Shown here one piece after another: positions 17,484 through 25,693 of a stretch of DNA of 64,000 nt. This DNA is from Pseudodesulfovibrio tunisiensis. Lineage in GTDB: Bacteria > Desulfobacterota > Desulfovibrionia > Desulfovibrionales > Desulfovibrionaceae. The position numbers were made by a program, and so were the translations under genes. The notes under the pieces were generated by a model. It did no database searches. It saw only the letters and a program-made list of their open reading frames with translations, and was not told the origin of the DNA. The first letter of the stretch is position 1. Every line of letters begins with the position of its first letter. The DNA lies in the NCBI RefSeq assembly GCF_022809775.1, contig NZ_CP094380.1:930001-994000 (forward strand). The letters run 5' to 3'.

Positions 17484-18731
17484 ATGACCGACCTTCAGCC
17501 AGAAGACCGGCAAGAGACCACGGGGACCGGAACGAAGAGCCTGCGCAGCAGGCTCTATCGTCCCGGTCCCCTTATCCTGTTCTTCACCCTCATCGTGGCC
17601 GGGCTGCTCTCCATAGCCTGGTTCGCCCTGAAAACACCCACGTCCGAGCCTGCTCCCGTGGCATCCGCTCCGAAAGAGACAGTCCCCGGCCCCACAGCAA
17701 AGCCCCGCCAGTACGAAGCCGAGCTCGGCAGCGATCTGGAAGACCGCGTCAAGCAGGTGGATCTGGCCATCATTCAGGCCATGCGCGCCGCAGGTCTCGG
17801 CATGGACAAGCTCGACCTTCAGGACGTGGAACTGCGGCACCACGAAGGACGCACCTACCACTATCAGGAGCTGGCCCTGCCCTCTCCCGACGACCGCAAG
17901 GCGTTCATGGAGGCCATCCGCGCCAACCTGACCAGCCGTGCGCCAAAGGCTGTGCTGTCCGAAGCCGGACAGGACCGCGCCATGGTCACCATCTTCGGCA
18001 TTCCCACACACAAGCTGTTTTTCGCTCCTTCCCATCCGGTTGCGGAACCAGAGATCATCCCCGGCCCCAAGGTGGCAGTGGTCATTGACGACGTGGGCGA
18101 AAACATGGGTGTACTCAAGGGGCTGCTCGGCCTTGACATTCCCCTGACCTATGCGGTCTGGCCCAATGCAAGCCATACGGACGACGCCATAAGCCTGATT
18201 TCACGAGAGAATCAGGACATGCTGGTGCATTTCCCCATGGAACCTCGCGGCTATCCCGAGGTCGACCCCGGTGATGATGCTCTCTTCGTGGGAATGACCA
18301 AAAGCAAAATAACGGCTCTTGTTGCCCGCAACCTGAACCGGGTCCCCAAAGCCATCGGCGTGAACAATCACATGGGCTCGCGCCTGACCGAGCACAGCCC
18401 TGAATTGTGCGCCGCGCTTCAGGTCTTTCACGATCGCAACCTGTTCTTTCTGGACAGCCTGACCACACCGAAAAGCGTGGGCCGAATCTGCGCGTCCAAG
18501 ATCGGCGTTCCCTTCTATGAGCGGGATGTTTTTCTGGACAATGTCAAGGACCCGGAAGCCATCGTGCTCCAGCTTCGCAAGGCGGAACGCCTCGCTCTGA
18601 AACGAGGCCATGCCATCGCCATTGGTCATCCCTACCGGGAAACCCTTGCAGCCCTGCGCAGTTGGGCAAAAAAACATGACAGAAAAATAACCATTGTTTC
18701 CCTGTCGTCGCTGCCTCCGGAACGCCCCTGA
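17484..18731 (+). CDS. Divergent polysaccharide deacetylase family protein
   Basis: The 415-residue protein has an N-terminal cytoplasmic tail, one membrane anchor at about residues 27-47 (PLILFFTLIVAGLLSIAW) and a periplasmic C-terminal domain that starts near VAVVIDDVGENMG. The motifs VVIDDVG, YAVWPNASHTDD, LVHFPMEPRGYPE and GVNNHMGSRLTE are those of the divergent deacetylase (YibQ-like) family. The family is regularly found beside envC and ctpA, as here. The substrate is unknown. It is probably the last gene of the prmA-to-deacetylase run. Confidence 0.88.
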   Translation: MTDLQPEDRQETTGTGTKSLRSRLYRPGPLILFFTLIVAGLLSIAWFALKTPTSEPAPVASAPKETVPGPTAKPRQYEAELGSDLEDRVKQVDLAIIQAMRAAGLGMDKLDLQDVELRHHEGRTYHYQELALPSPDDRKAFMEAIRANLTSRAPKAVLSEAGQDRAMVTIFGIPTHKLFFAPSHPVAEPEIIPGPKVAVVIDDVGENMGVLKGLLGLDIPLTYAVWPNASHTDDAISLISRENQDMLVHFPMEPRGYPEVDPGDDALFVGMTKSKITALVARNLNRVPKAIGVNNHMGSRLTEHSPELCAALQVFHDRNLFFLDSLTTPKSVGRICASKIGVPFYERDVFLDNVKDPEAIVLQLRKAERLALKRGHAIAIGHPYRETLAALRSWAKKHDRKITIVSLSSLPPERP

Positions 18732-19071
18732 ACCGGCAAATGGCCTGCGGCACGAAACATTGACAAGGCAAAATCACGCAACTCGACAGGTACAGAAACA
18801 AACCAATTTATTTCAGACAGATAGAAACAATATTAGATTTTTTCTAGACTTTCTATAGATAGAATGCCCTTTTCACGAAAGCAAAACGCGACGGGTATTG
18901 CCTCTGGCACCGACAGCGTGTAATGAACTTCCTAAGGAATCCCGGCAAGACACCGAAAAAGAAGACGGACACAACGGCCCGCTTTTTGCTTTGGTTTGCG
19001 AGGGATTCAGAATTCCGTCACAACGACGGCAAGTGGTCCCGATTCGGAACCGGAAAAAGGTTTTGTGACGC
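18732..19071. other. Intergenic region upstream of fliM
   Basis: This 340-nt gap begins GC-poor (18800-18870) and holds a TTCTAT-AG-ATAGAA inverted repeat at 18851-18864. A 50-codon frame from ATG 18923 overlaps the fliM start (ATGA), but it has no ribosome-binding site and no recognisable family, so I do not call it. No sigma-54 (-24/-12) motif with correct spacing was found. The fliM promoter probably lies in the AT-rich part. Confidence 0.5.
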
Positions 19072-20049
19072 ATGAGCAAGATTCTCGAACAAGATGAAGT
19101 TGATGCCCTGTTGCGGGGGCTTTCGGGCGGTGACGTCGAAACCGAAACCGAGATACCGGAGGACGACTCCGGGGTTGTCGCGTTCGATCTGGCCAATCAG
19201 GACAGAATCATCCGCGGCCGCATGCCGGTTCTGGAGATCGTCAACGACCGTTTTGCACGTCTGTGCACCAATGCGCTGGCCAACACCATGCGCAAACGCG
19301 TGGACATCAACCCCATCTCCATCGACATGTCCAAGTTCGGGGACTTCATGCGCTCGTTGCCGGTGCCCACGTCCATCTCCATCTTCAAGATGGACCCGTT
19401 GCGCGGCAACGCCCTGCTCGTGGTGGACTCCCGGCTGGTCTTTGCTCTGGTGGAAAACTTCTTCGGCGGCGCAGGCAGCCAGCCCAAGGTCGAAGGTCGG
19501 GACTTCACGCCCATTGAACAGGCCATCGTGGAACGCGTGGTCAAGATCGCCCTGTCCAATCTGGAAGAATCCTGGAAACCGGTTCACGAAGTGCACATCG
19601 AAATGGTGCGCACCGAGGTCAATCCCCAGTTCGCGGCCATCGTACCGCCTTCGGACGTGGTCATAGTGGTCACCTTCGAAGTGGAGCTGGAGAACGCCAT
19701 CGGTTCCCTGATCGTCTGCCTGCCTTACGCCACCATGGAACCCATCCGTTCCAAGCTCCATGCCTCGTTCCAGTCCGAACGACTCGAAGTGGACCACGTC
19801 TGGATCAACCGGTTCAAGGAACGCCTCATGGAAACGCCGGTGGAAATGGTGGTGCGCATGGGCCGGACCAAGATCAGTGGCCGCCAGCTTCTGCATTTGC
19901 GCGAAGGCGACATCCTGCTGCTGGACACGGATGAAGATGAACTCCTCGAAGCCGAGGTCGAAGGCGTGCGCAAGTTCTACGGCCTGCCCGGCCGGGTCAA
20001 GGGCAACAAATCCTTTCAGGTCATGAAGGAAGAGGAAATCCGCTACTAG
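19072..20049 (+). CDS. fliM: Flagellar motor switch protein FliM
   Basis: FliM is the middle ring component of the flagellar switch; it binds CheY-P and sets rotation direction. The 325-residue product begins MSKILEQDEVDALLRG, the conserved CheY-binding N-terminal segment (LSQxEIDALL-like). The middle domain contains FGDFMRSLPVPTSI and DPLRGNALLVVDSRLVF. The C-terminal SpoA domain carries MGRTKISGRQLLHLREGDIL. Length is normal. No other flagellar gene is in the window, so fliM is isolated here. The Shine-Dalgarno is weak. Confidence 0.95.
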   Translation: MSKILEQDEVDALLRGLSGGDVETETEIPEDDSGVVAFDLANQDRIIRGRMPVLEIVNDRFARLCTNALANTMRKRVDINPISIDMSKFGDFMRSLPVPTSISIFKMDPLRGNALLVVDSRLVFALVENFFGGAGSQPKVEGRDFTPIEQAIVERVVKIALSNLEESWKPVHEVHIEMVRTEVNPQFAAIVPPSDVVIVVTFEVELENAIGSLIVCLPYATMEPIRSKLHASFQSERLEVDHVWINRFKERLMETPVEMVVRMGRTKISGRQLLHLREGDILLLDTDEDELLEAEVEGVRKFYGLPGRVKGNKSFQVMKEEEIRY

Positions 20050-20099
20050 CGATTCCCCTTTCCTCTCTCCCCTTTTTTGCACGGAAAGCGTTGAAGCGC

Positions 20100-20128
20100 T
20101 TGACTTCCCCCTGCCCAACGTTCAAAAT
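20100..20128 (+). promoter_or_regulatory. Candidate promoter of the ABC importer operon
   Basis: TTGACT (20100-20105), 17-nt spacer, CAAAAT (20123-20128). A 10-nt palindrome ATGATATCAT follows at 20132-20141, near the expected transcription start, and could be an operator. Confidence 0.5.
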
Positions 20129-20166
20129 TTCATGATATCATCCCCATGAGGAGGCAAGAGAGTCCC

Positions 20167-21117
20167 ATGAAGAAACTGCTCGTCGCCGCAATGGCGGTGC
20201 TGCTTGTGGCAGGCAGCGTCATTGCGGGAAAACAGCATGTCGTGTCCGTGAATCAGATCGTGGAGCATCCGTCGCTGGATGCCATGCGTCAGGGTTTCAT
20301 GGACAGGCTCAAGGAATTGGGTCTTGACGCGACCTACAACGTGCACATCGCGCAGGGCAACCAGGCCAACAACATCCAGATTGCCAACCAGATCAAGGGC
20401 GAGGCCCCGGATCTGGTTCTGGCCATCACCACCCCATCCGCGCAGGTCGTGGCCCAGAAGATCAAGGACCACCCCATCGTGTTCACGGGCGTGACCGATC
20501 CGGTTTCCGCCGGTCTGGTCAAGGACCTGAACAACACGGGCGGCACCAACATCACAGGCATGTCCGACATGAGTCCCATGGATCAGCATGCCGCGCTGGT
20601 CAAGGAAATCGTGCCGGATGCCAAGGCCGTCGGCGTGATCTACAACGCGGGCGAACCCAATTCCGTGGTTCTGGTCACCCGACTCAGGGAAGAGGCCGCC
20701 AAGCTCGGCATGACCGTGGAGGAAGCCACCATCGCCAACTCCAGTGGCGTATATCAGGCCGCCAAAAGCCTTGTGGGCCGTTGCGATGCCATCTACATTC
20801 CGCTGGACAACACCGTGGTCTCCGCGCTGGAATCCGCCATCAAGGTCTGCCGCCAGAATCGGCTGCCCCTGATCTCCGGTGACACCGACTCCGTGGCTCG
20901 CGGCACCATTGCGGCCGTGGCTGTTGACTACTACGGCATGGGAGTGCAGACTGCGGACATTGCCAAGCGTATCCTTGCCGATGGCATCACCCCCGGCGAC
21001 ATCCCCGTGGAATTCATCAACAAGGTGAATCTGCACGTCAACAAAAAGGCTGCTGCGGAAATGGGCGTTTCCCTGCCGGAATCCGTGCTCAAGCGCGCTG
21101 AAGTGGTCATTGACTAG
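20167..21117 (+). CDS. ABC transporter substrate-binding protein (TrpX-like family)
   Basis: The 316-residue product has a clear signal peptide (MKKLLVAAMAVLLVAGSVIA) and two periplasmic-binding lobes. KQHVVSVNQIVEHPSLDAMRQGF, PDLVLAITTPSAQVVAQK and GVIYNAGEPNSVVLV are typical of the ABC_sub_bind (PF04392-type) family, some members of which (TrpX) bind tryptophan. ATG 20167 is preferred over the in-frame ATG at 20146 because it opens directly into the signal peptide; GAGGAGG lies about 13 nt upstream. Permease and ATPase genes follow. The ligand cannot be inferred with confidence. Confidence 0.85.
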   Translation: MKKLLVAAMAVLLVAGSVIAGKQHVVSVNQIVEHPSLDAMRQGFMDRLKELGLDATYNVHIAQGNQANNIQIANQIKGEAPDLVLAITTPSAQVVAQKIKDHPIVFTGVTDPVSAGLVKDLNNTGGTNITGMSDMSPMDQHAALVKEIVPDAKAVGVIYNAGEPNSVVLVTRLREEAAKLGMTVEEATIANSSGVYQAAKSLVGRCDAIYIPLDNTVVSALESAIKVCRQNRLPLISGDTDSVARGTIAAVAVDYYGMGVQTADIAKRILADGITPGDIPVEFINKVNLHVNKKAAAEMGVSLPESVLKRAEVVID

Positions 21118-21158
21118 GCCCGGCACCGAGCATTGCTTCTTGTTCCAAGACAGGCTAA

Positions 21159-21195
21159 AAGGCGCGTTGTCCGCAACGCGCCTTCTTTCATTTTT
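21159..21195 (+). terminator. Hairpin/terminator between binding protein and permease
   Basis: An 11-bp perfect stem AAGGCGCGTTG/CAACGCGCCTT with loop TCCG is followed by CTTTCATTTTT. Lying inside an operon, it probably lowers transcription of the membrane components relative to the binding protein. Confidence 0.8.
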
Positions 21196-21221
21196 CCAAT
21201 GCGGGCAGACAAGGACATCTC

Positions 21222-22121
21222 ATGACACTTTACGCTTTCTACGGCGCCGTTGAACAGGGCTTCGCCTTCGGCCTCATGGTTCTCGGCCTGTATCTCACCT
21301 TCCGGATTCTGGATTTTCCGGACCTCACGGTGGACGGCAGCCTGCCTTTGGGCGCGGCCGTATCCGCCGTAGCCATCACCAACGGCCATTCTCCGGTGCT
21401 GGCCATCATCATGGCCTCCTGCGCCGGATTTCTGGCAGGCATGGTCACGGGCATCCTGAACACCAAGTTCAGGATTCTGCACCTGCTGGCCTCGATCCTG
21501 ACCATGATCTCGCTCTATTCCATCAACCTGCGCATCATGGGCAAACCCAACATGACCCTGCTGGGCAAGGATACCGTGGTCGATTCCTTCACCGCGTTTT
21601 CCGGCCTGCCCCAATACATGTCCACCCCGATTCTTTTCTGCATCATCTGCGCCGTGGCCGTGGCCGTGCTGATCTGGTTCATGCATACGGAAATCGGCAT
21701 GACCGTGCTGGCCACGGGAAACAACCCGCAGATGATCACCAGCCTCGGCGTGAACACGCATACCGTCATCATTTTCGGCGTGGGCCTGTCCAACGCGCTG
21801 GTCGCAGCCTCGGGGGCACTGGTCGCCCAGAATCAGGGCGCGGCCGACGTGAACATGGGCGTGGGCACCATCATCGCGGGTCTGGCCTCGGTCATCATCG
21901 GCGAAACCCTGTTCGGGGACAGGACCATTGCCCGGGCACTCATTGCGGCTCTGCTCGGTTCCGTGATCTACCGCATTGCCATCGCCCTTGCGCTGGGTCT
22001 CAAGCTCGGGGCGTTTTCCGTCACGCCCAGCGACCTGAATCTGATTACCGCGATTCTCGTGGTCTCCGCGCTGGTCATGCCCAAAATGAAAAAGAAGGTG
22101 CTTGCCGGGAGGGCCAAATGA
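21222..22121 (+). CDS. ABC transporter permease
   Basis: The 299-residue integral membrane protein has roughly nine hydrophobic segments. It belongs to the branched-chain/ribose-type permease superfamily (BPD_transp_2-like): FPDLTVDGSLPLGAAVSAVAI near the N-terminus and AASGALVAQNQGAADVNMGVG near 190-210 are characteristic of the TrpY-like branch. It overlaps the ATPase gene by 4 nt (ATGA). Together with the preceding binding protein and following ATPase it makes a complete importer. Confidence 0.88.
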   Translation: MTLYAFYGAVEQGFAFGLMVLGLYLTFRILDFPDLTVDGSLPLGAAVSAVAITNGHSPVLAIIMASCAGFLAGMVTGILNTKFRILHLLASILTMISLYSINLRIMGKPNMTLLGKDTVVDSFTAFSGLPQYMSTPILFCIICAVAVAVLIWFMHTEIGMTVLATGNNPQMITSLGVNTHTVIIFGVGLSNALVAASGALVAQNQGAADVNMGVGTIIAGLASVIIGETLFGDRTIARALIAALLGSVIYRIAIALALGLKLGAFSVTPSDLNLITAILVVSALVMPKMKKKVLAGRAK

Positions 22122-22912
22122 TCCGCATCGAATCCATCGGCAAGACGTTCAACAAGGGCGACGTGAATGAAGTCGTTGCCCTGAGCAACGTGAATCTCGA
22201 TATCAAGGACGGGGATTTCATCACCATCATCGGCTCGAACGGAGCCGGGAAATCCACGTTTCTCAACGCGCTTGCAGGCTGTTTTCCTCTGGATGACGGA
22301 AAGGTCGTCATGGACGATCACGACGTGACCCATTGGCCCGAGCACAAGCGCGCCTCGCTCATCGGCCGCGTATTTCAGGACCCGCTTCTGGGCACCTGCG
22401 CGGACGCAACCATTGAACAAAACCTGGCCCTTGCCCTCAAACGGGGGCAGCGACGTGGGCTGGGATTTGGCGTAAAGAGCAAGGACAGGGACTTCTTCCG
22501 GGACCGTCTCTCCCTGCTCAAACTCGGTCTGGAAAACCGGCTCAGGACCGCCACCGGCCTGCTCTCGGGCGGCCAGCGGCAGGCCCTGACCATGCTCATG
22601 GCCACCATGGTCCGGCCCAGACTGCTGCTACTGGACGAGCATACAGCCGCCCTTGACCCCAAGACCGGTTCCATGATCCTCGAACTGACCGAGGAAATCG
22701 TGGAATCCCAGAACCTCACCGCCCTCATGGTGACCCACAACATGAACCAGGCCCTTGCTCTGGGCAACAGGCTCATCATGTTCCATCGCGGCACCATCGT
22801 GATGGACATCAGTGGGGAGGAGAAAAAGACCCTCAAGGTCGAAGACCTGCTGTTCCGCTTCTCGGAACTCAGGGGCGAGGAAGGGGTTTCGGATCGGATG
22901 CTGCTCTGTTAG
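22118..22912 (+). CDS. ABC transporter ATP-binding protein
   Basis: The 264-residue nucleotide-binding subunit has Walker A GSNGAGKST (near 41-49), signature LSGGQRQAL, Walker B LLLLDEHTAALDP and the switch His in LMVTHNMNQAL. It starts inside the permease stop (ATGA overlap), implying translational coupling. It energises the importer formed with the two preceding genes. The C-terminal third is short, without an extra regulatory domain. Confidence 0.92.
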   Translation: MIRIESIGKTFNKGDVNEVVALSNVNLDIKDGDFITIIGSNGAGKSTFLNALAGCFPLDDGKVVMDDHDVTHWPEHKRASLIGRVFQDPLLGTCADATIEQNLALALKRGQRRGLGFGVKSKDRDFFRDRLSLLKLGLENRLRTATGLLSGGQRQALTMLMATMVRPRLLLLDEHTAALDPKTGSMILELTEEIVESQNLTALMVTHNMNQALALGNRLIMFHRGTIVMDISGEEKKTLKVEDLLFRFSELRGEEGVSDRMLLC

Positions 22913-22981
22913 CCGCCCTCCCTTGGCGGAGGCTCACGGCTGGTGTATATGATTCAACAAACAACTTGCTACGGAGGCACA

Positions 22982-23404
22982 ATGGCTATCGAACGCACTT
23001 TTTCCATCATCAAACCCGACGCAGTGGAACGCAACCTCATCGGCGACATCCTCAAGATGATCACCGAGGCCGGTCTGAAGATCAAGGGCATGCGGATGAT
23101 CCACATGTCCAAGGAGCAGGCCGAAGGCTTCTACGCCGTGCACAAGGAGCGCCCCTTCTTCGGCGAGCTGGTGGAATACATGACCTCCGGCCCGGTCGTG
23201 GTTTCCTGCCTTGAAGGCGAAAACGCCATCGAGAACTACCGCAAGCTCATGGGTGCTACCAACCCCGAGCAGGCCGAGGAAGGCACGATCCGCGCACGGT
23301 TCGGCCAGAACATCCAGAATAACTCCTGCCACGGTTCCGACGCTCCCGACACCGCCAGGAACGAAGTGGCTTTCTTTTTCAACGAAGACGAATTGGTGGG
23401 ATAA
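22982..23404 (+). CDS. ndk: Nucleoside diphosphate kinase
   Basis: This enzyme transfers the gamma-phosphate of ATP to nucleoside diphosphates through a phosphohistidine. The 140-residue product (start at ATG 22982 behind ACGGAGG) has the N-terminal [12 protein letters not shown] and NSCHGSD with the active His117, both invariant. Length is standard. proC starts directly after its stop, so ndk and proC are co-transcribed. Confidence 0.97.
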   Translation: MAIERTFSIIKPDAVERNLIGDILKMITEAGLKIKGMRMIHMSKEQAEGFYAVHKERPFFGELVEYMTSGPVVVSCLEGENAIENYRKLMGATNPEQAEEGTIRARFGQNIQNNSCHGSDAPDTARNEVAFFFNEDELVG

Positions 23405-24202
23405 ATGTCCAGGAAAATCGGGTTTATCGGCGTAGGCAACATGGGCACGGCCATTATCAGGGGCCTTGCCTCCCGCGATATTGAAATTCACGGTATCGAC
23501 CTCAACACGGCCCGGCTCGACGAATTGCACGAAGAGTTGGGACTCGTGGTGGAGACCAATGCCGCGGAAATGGCCGGCAAGTGCGACTACGTGCTTCTGG
23601 CAGTGAAGCCGCAACATGCCGAGCCCGTGGTCAGGGAGATCGCGCCCGAGTTGAACGACTCCAAGTGCCTGATCTCCATCTGCGCCGGACTTACCAGCCA
23701 GCAGTTCAGGGAATGGACCGGCAATGCCTGTCCTGTCGTCCGCGTCATGCCCACCACGCCCGCCCTTGTCGGCGAAGGCGTCTTTGCGGTGTGTCTGGAC
23801 GATGCCGCCCTGACCGATGACATGAAAACCTCGATTCCCGAGCTGTTCAAGGGAATCGGTACGGTGCACGAGCTGTCCGAGAAGCTGTTCGACGCCTACA
23901 CCGGCGTGATCGGCTCGGGTCCTGCCTACGTGTTCTACTTCATGGAAGCCCTGATCGAGGCCGGGGTCTCCCTCGGTCTGACCCGTCCGCAATCCGTGGA
24001 CATGGTCAAGGGGCTGTTTCTCGGTTCGGCAAAGCTGGCTGCGGAGAGCGACCACTCGGTGGCCGAGCTACGGGAAATGGTCACCTCCCCCGGAGGCACC
24101 ACCATCCGCGGCCTGATGCACTTTGACCGCAATGCGGTCCGGGGCACCATCATCGACGGTGCCATCGAAGCGTACCTGCGTAGCGTCGAACTCGGCGAAT
24201 AG
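23405..24202 (+). CDS. proC: Pyrroline-5-carboxylate reductase
   Basis: ProC reduces pyrroline-5-carboxylate to proline with NAD(P)H. The 265-residue protein has an N-terminal Rossmann motif IGFIGVGNMGTAIIRG, VRVMPTTPALVGEG in the middle, and the C-terminal signature region ELREMVTSPGGTTIRGL, all expected for the family. Its ATG follows the ndk stop without any gap, with GGTGGG inside the ndk 3' end as ribosome-binding site. A strong terminator follows. Confidence 0.95.
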   Translation: MSRKIGFIGVGNMGTAIIRGLASRDIEIHGIDLNTARLDELHEELGLVVETNAAEMAGKCDYVLLAVKPQHAEPVVREIAPELNDSKCLISICAGLTSQQFREWTGNACPVVRVMPTTPALVGEGVFAVCLDDAALTDDMKTSIPELFKGIGTVHELSEKLFDAYTGVIGSGPAYVFYFMEALIEAGVSLGLTRPQSVDMVKGLFLGSAKLAAESDHSVAELREMVTSPGGTTIRGLMHFDRNAVRGTIIDGAIEAYLRSVELGE

Positions 24203-24224
24203 CCGCTGTTCGAATGACGAAATC

Positions 24225-24257
24225 AAGGGGAGCCGCATTGCGCGGTTCCCCTTTTCA
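24225..24257. terminator. Terminator between proC and tupA
   Basis: 12-bp stem AAGGGGAGCCGC/GCGGTTCCCCTT (one G-T pair) then TTTCATTT on the plus strand. The converging tupA gene may share it. Confidence 0.75.
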
Positions 24258-24272
24258 TTTGTCTGTCCCGAA

Positions 24273-25121
24273 CTAGTGATCGTACTGTCTGGCGTACTCC
24301 GCATCATTGTACATGGCATCGCCGAATTCCGTCTTGCCATAATCCCGGATTATGCTCTGCCCCCTGTCCGATCCGAGAAAACGGATGAATTCCATTGCCA
24401 ACGCTTGATTCGGCGCACCTTCTGGCCGCGCCAGCGCATGATAGACATTGATGAGCATGGGATCGCCGCGATACAAAACCTCGAGATTCGCCATTCCGGC
24501 CTTGCCCGCGACCCATGTGCTGCTGTCTGTCATGAAATAGCCTTTGGACTTGTCGGCCTTTTTCAGAGTGGCCATCATGAAGTCTCCGGTCACGACATAC
24601 CAATCCCCTTTCGGGGAAATCCCGGCCTTTTCCCAGATGGCCAATTCCTTCTTGTGCGTTCCTGAATTGTCGCCGCGGGACAAAAAGTTTGCTCTTGCAT
24701 CGGCAATCCGTGCATACGCCTCGGCCGCGCTTGAGGCTGAGGCTATTCCGGCAGGATCATTCTTCGGGCCGACAATGTAGAATTCGTTGGAGCCGATCAA
24801 GGTCCGACCGGCTGCCCAACCGTCCTTCATGGCCAGCTTCTCCGCTGCCGGAGCATGCACCATGCAGGCATCCACCATTCCGCCGTGGAGCAGCTTCAGC
24901 GACTTGCCCGATCCAGCCTTGACCCAGCACATCGTGGTGTCGTGCTCTGCATTGAACACGTCAGCCAGTTCCTTGAGCAATCCAAGTTCGCCCGGACTGC
25001 CTGTTGCCACCTTGTAGACAGTCTGACCGGAACCATAACTGGCCTTGCAGGCCACATCAGCCGCTTGAGCCGCCGAAACCAGCAGCAACAGACACGCAAA
25101 TACCGCAAACAACCGTTTCAT
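24273..25121 (-). CDS. tupA: Tungstate-binding periplasmic protein
   Basis: The 282-residue protein has a signal peptide (MKRLFAVFACLLLLVSAAQA) and belongs to the TupA-like oxyanion-binding family. ATGSPGELGLLKELADVFN near the N-terminus, a lysine-rich GSGKSLKLLHGG, DACMVHAP and SRGDNSGTHKKEL are matching elements. Start 25121 has GAGGAG at good spacing; the upstream TTG at 25127 is less likely. Tungstate is used by W-containing formate dehydrogenases and aldehyde oxidoreductases in these anaerobes. The permease and ATPase genes are not adjacent, so the importer is split or the anion differs. Confidence 0.8.
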   Translation of the reverse strand: MKRLFAVFACLLLLVSAAQAADVACKASYGSGQTVYKVATGSPGELGLLKELADVFNAEHDTTMCWVKAGSGKSLKLLHGGMVDACMVHAPAAEKLAMKDGWAAGRTLIGSNEFYIVGPKNDPAGIASASSAAEAYARIADARANFLSRGDNSGTHKKELAIWEKAGISPKGDWYVVTGDFMMATLKKADKSKGYFMTDSSTWVAGKAGMANLEVLYRGDPMLINVYHALARPEGAPNQALAMEFIRFLGSDRGQSIIRDYGKTEFGDAMYNDAEYARQYDH

Positions 25122-25244
25122 GATCAACTCCTCGCCAAATGGGTTTCAGTGGAGACAATCATGTAGCCTGCGCGAGTTATGCCGAAAAGAACATAATTCA
25201 TCATGCCCTTTTGACACCGGATTCCGTCCGAAAAACCACACGAC

Positions 25245-25276
25245 AAAAGCCCGCCTTGCACGGGGCAAGGCGGGCT
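25245..25276 (-). terminator. Terminator of rpsT
   Basis: Perfect 12-bp stem AGCCCGCCTTGC/GCAAGGCGGGCT with TTTTG after it on the minus strand, 26 nt past the rpsT stop. Confidence 0.85.
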
Positions 25277-25301
25277 GAACAGCCATATCGGCTAGATCAG
25301 G

Positions 25302-25565
25302 CTAGGCGATCTTGTTGATGGCCTGCTGCAGCCTGGAGATGCGGCGCTGAGCCTGACGGGCGTGGATGACCCGCTTGGTAGCGGCACGATCCAGAACGGA
25401 AGTGGCTTCCTTCAGAGCTTCGGCGGCCTTGGCGGCGTCGTTCTCTTCCACGGCAAGGCGAACGGCCTTGACGGAGTTCTTGATGCGGGTCTTGGTCATC
25501 CGGTTACGCAGATTGCGCACCAGGCTCTGGCGGTGCCTCTTCAGGGCGGACTTGTGGTTAGCCAA
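25302..25565 (-). CDS. rpsT: 30S ribosomal protein S20
   Basis: S20 binds 16S rRNA early in small-subunit assembly. The 87-residue basic product begins MANHKSALKRHRQS and has the RNRMTKTRIKN motif and the alanine-rich second helix typical of S20. The start is TTG with CAGGAG 7-8 nt upstream. E. coli rpsT also uses UUG, which there is linked to autoregulation. A strong promoter lies about 70 nt upstream and a terminator follows, so it is a single-gene unit. Confidence 0.97.
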   Translation of the reverse strand: MANHKSALKRHRQSLVRNLRNRMTKTRIKNSVKAVRLAVEENDAAKAAEALKEATSVLDRAATKRVIHARQAQRRISRLQQAINKIA

Positions 25566-25635
25566 AACGATTCTCCTGATCTTGGTATGTTATTTCATTG
25601 CGTTTTTGTTTGAATTACCCAAACGGGAAGGCCCC

Positions 25636-25663
25636 TTTATATGGACTCTTCCACAATTGTCAA
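25636..25663 (-). promoter_or_regulatory. Promoter of rpsT
   Basis: On the minus strand TTGACA (25663-25658), 16-nt spacer, TATAAA (25641-25636). This is the best sigma-70 match in the window and fits a ribosomal protein gene. Confidence 0.8.
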
Positions 25664-25693
25664 GCATTTTTTAGCACAATCCGTCACGTCGGG

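Noticed and set aside
18900..18930. Sigma-54-like CTGGCAC upstream of fliM
   Set aside because: The -12 GC element does not follow at the required distance (GCGT instead of TTGC).
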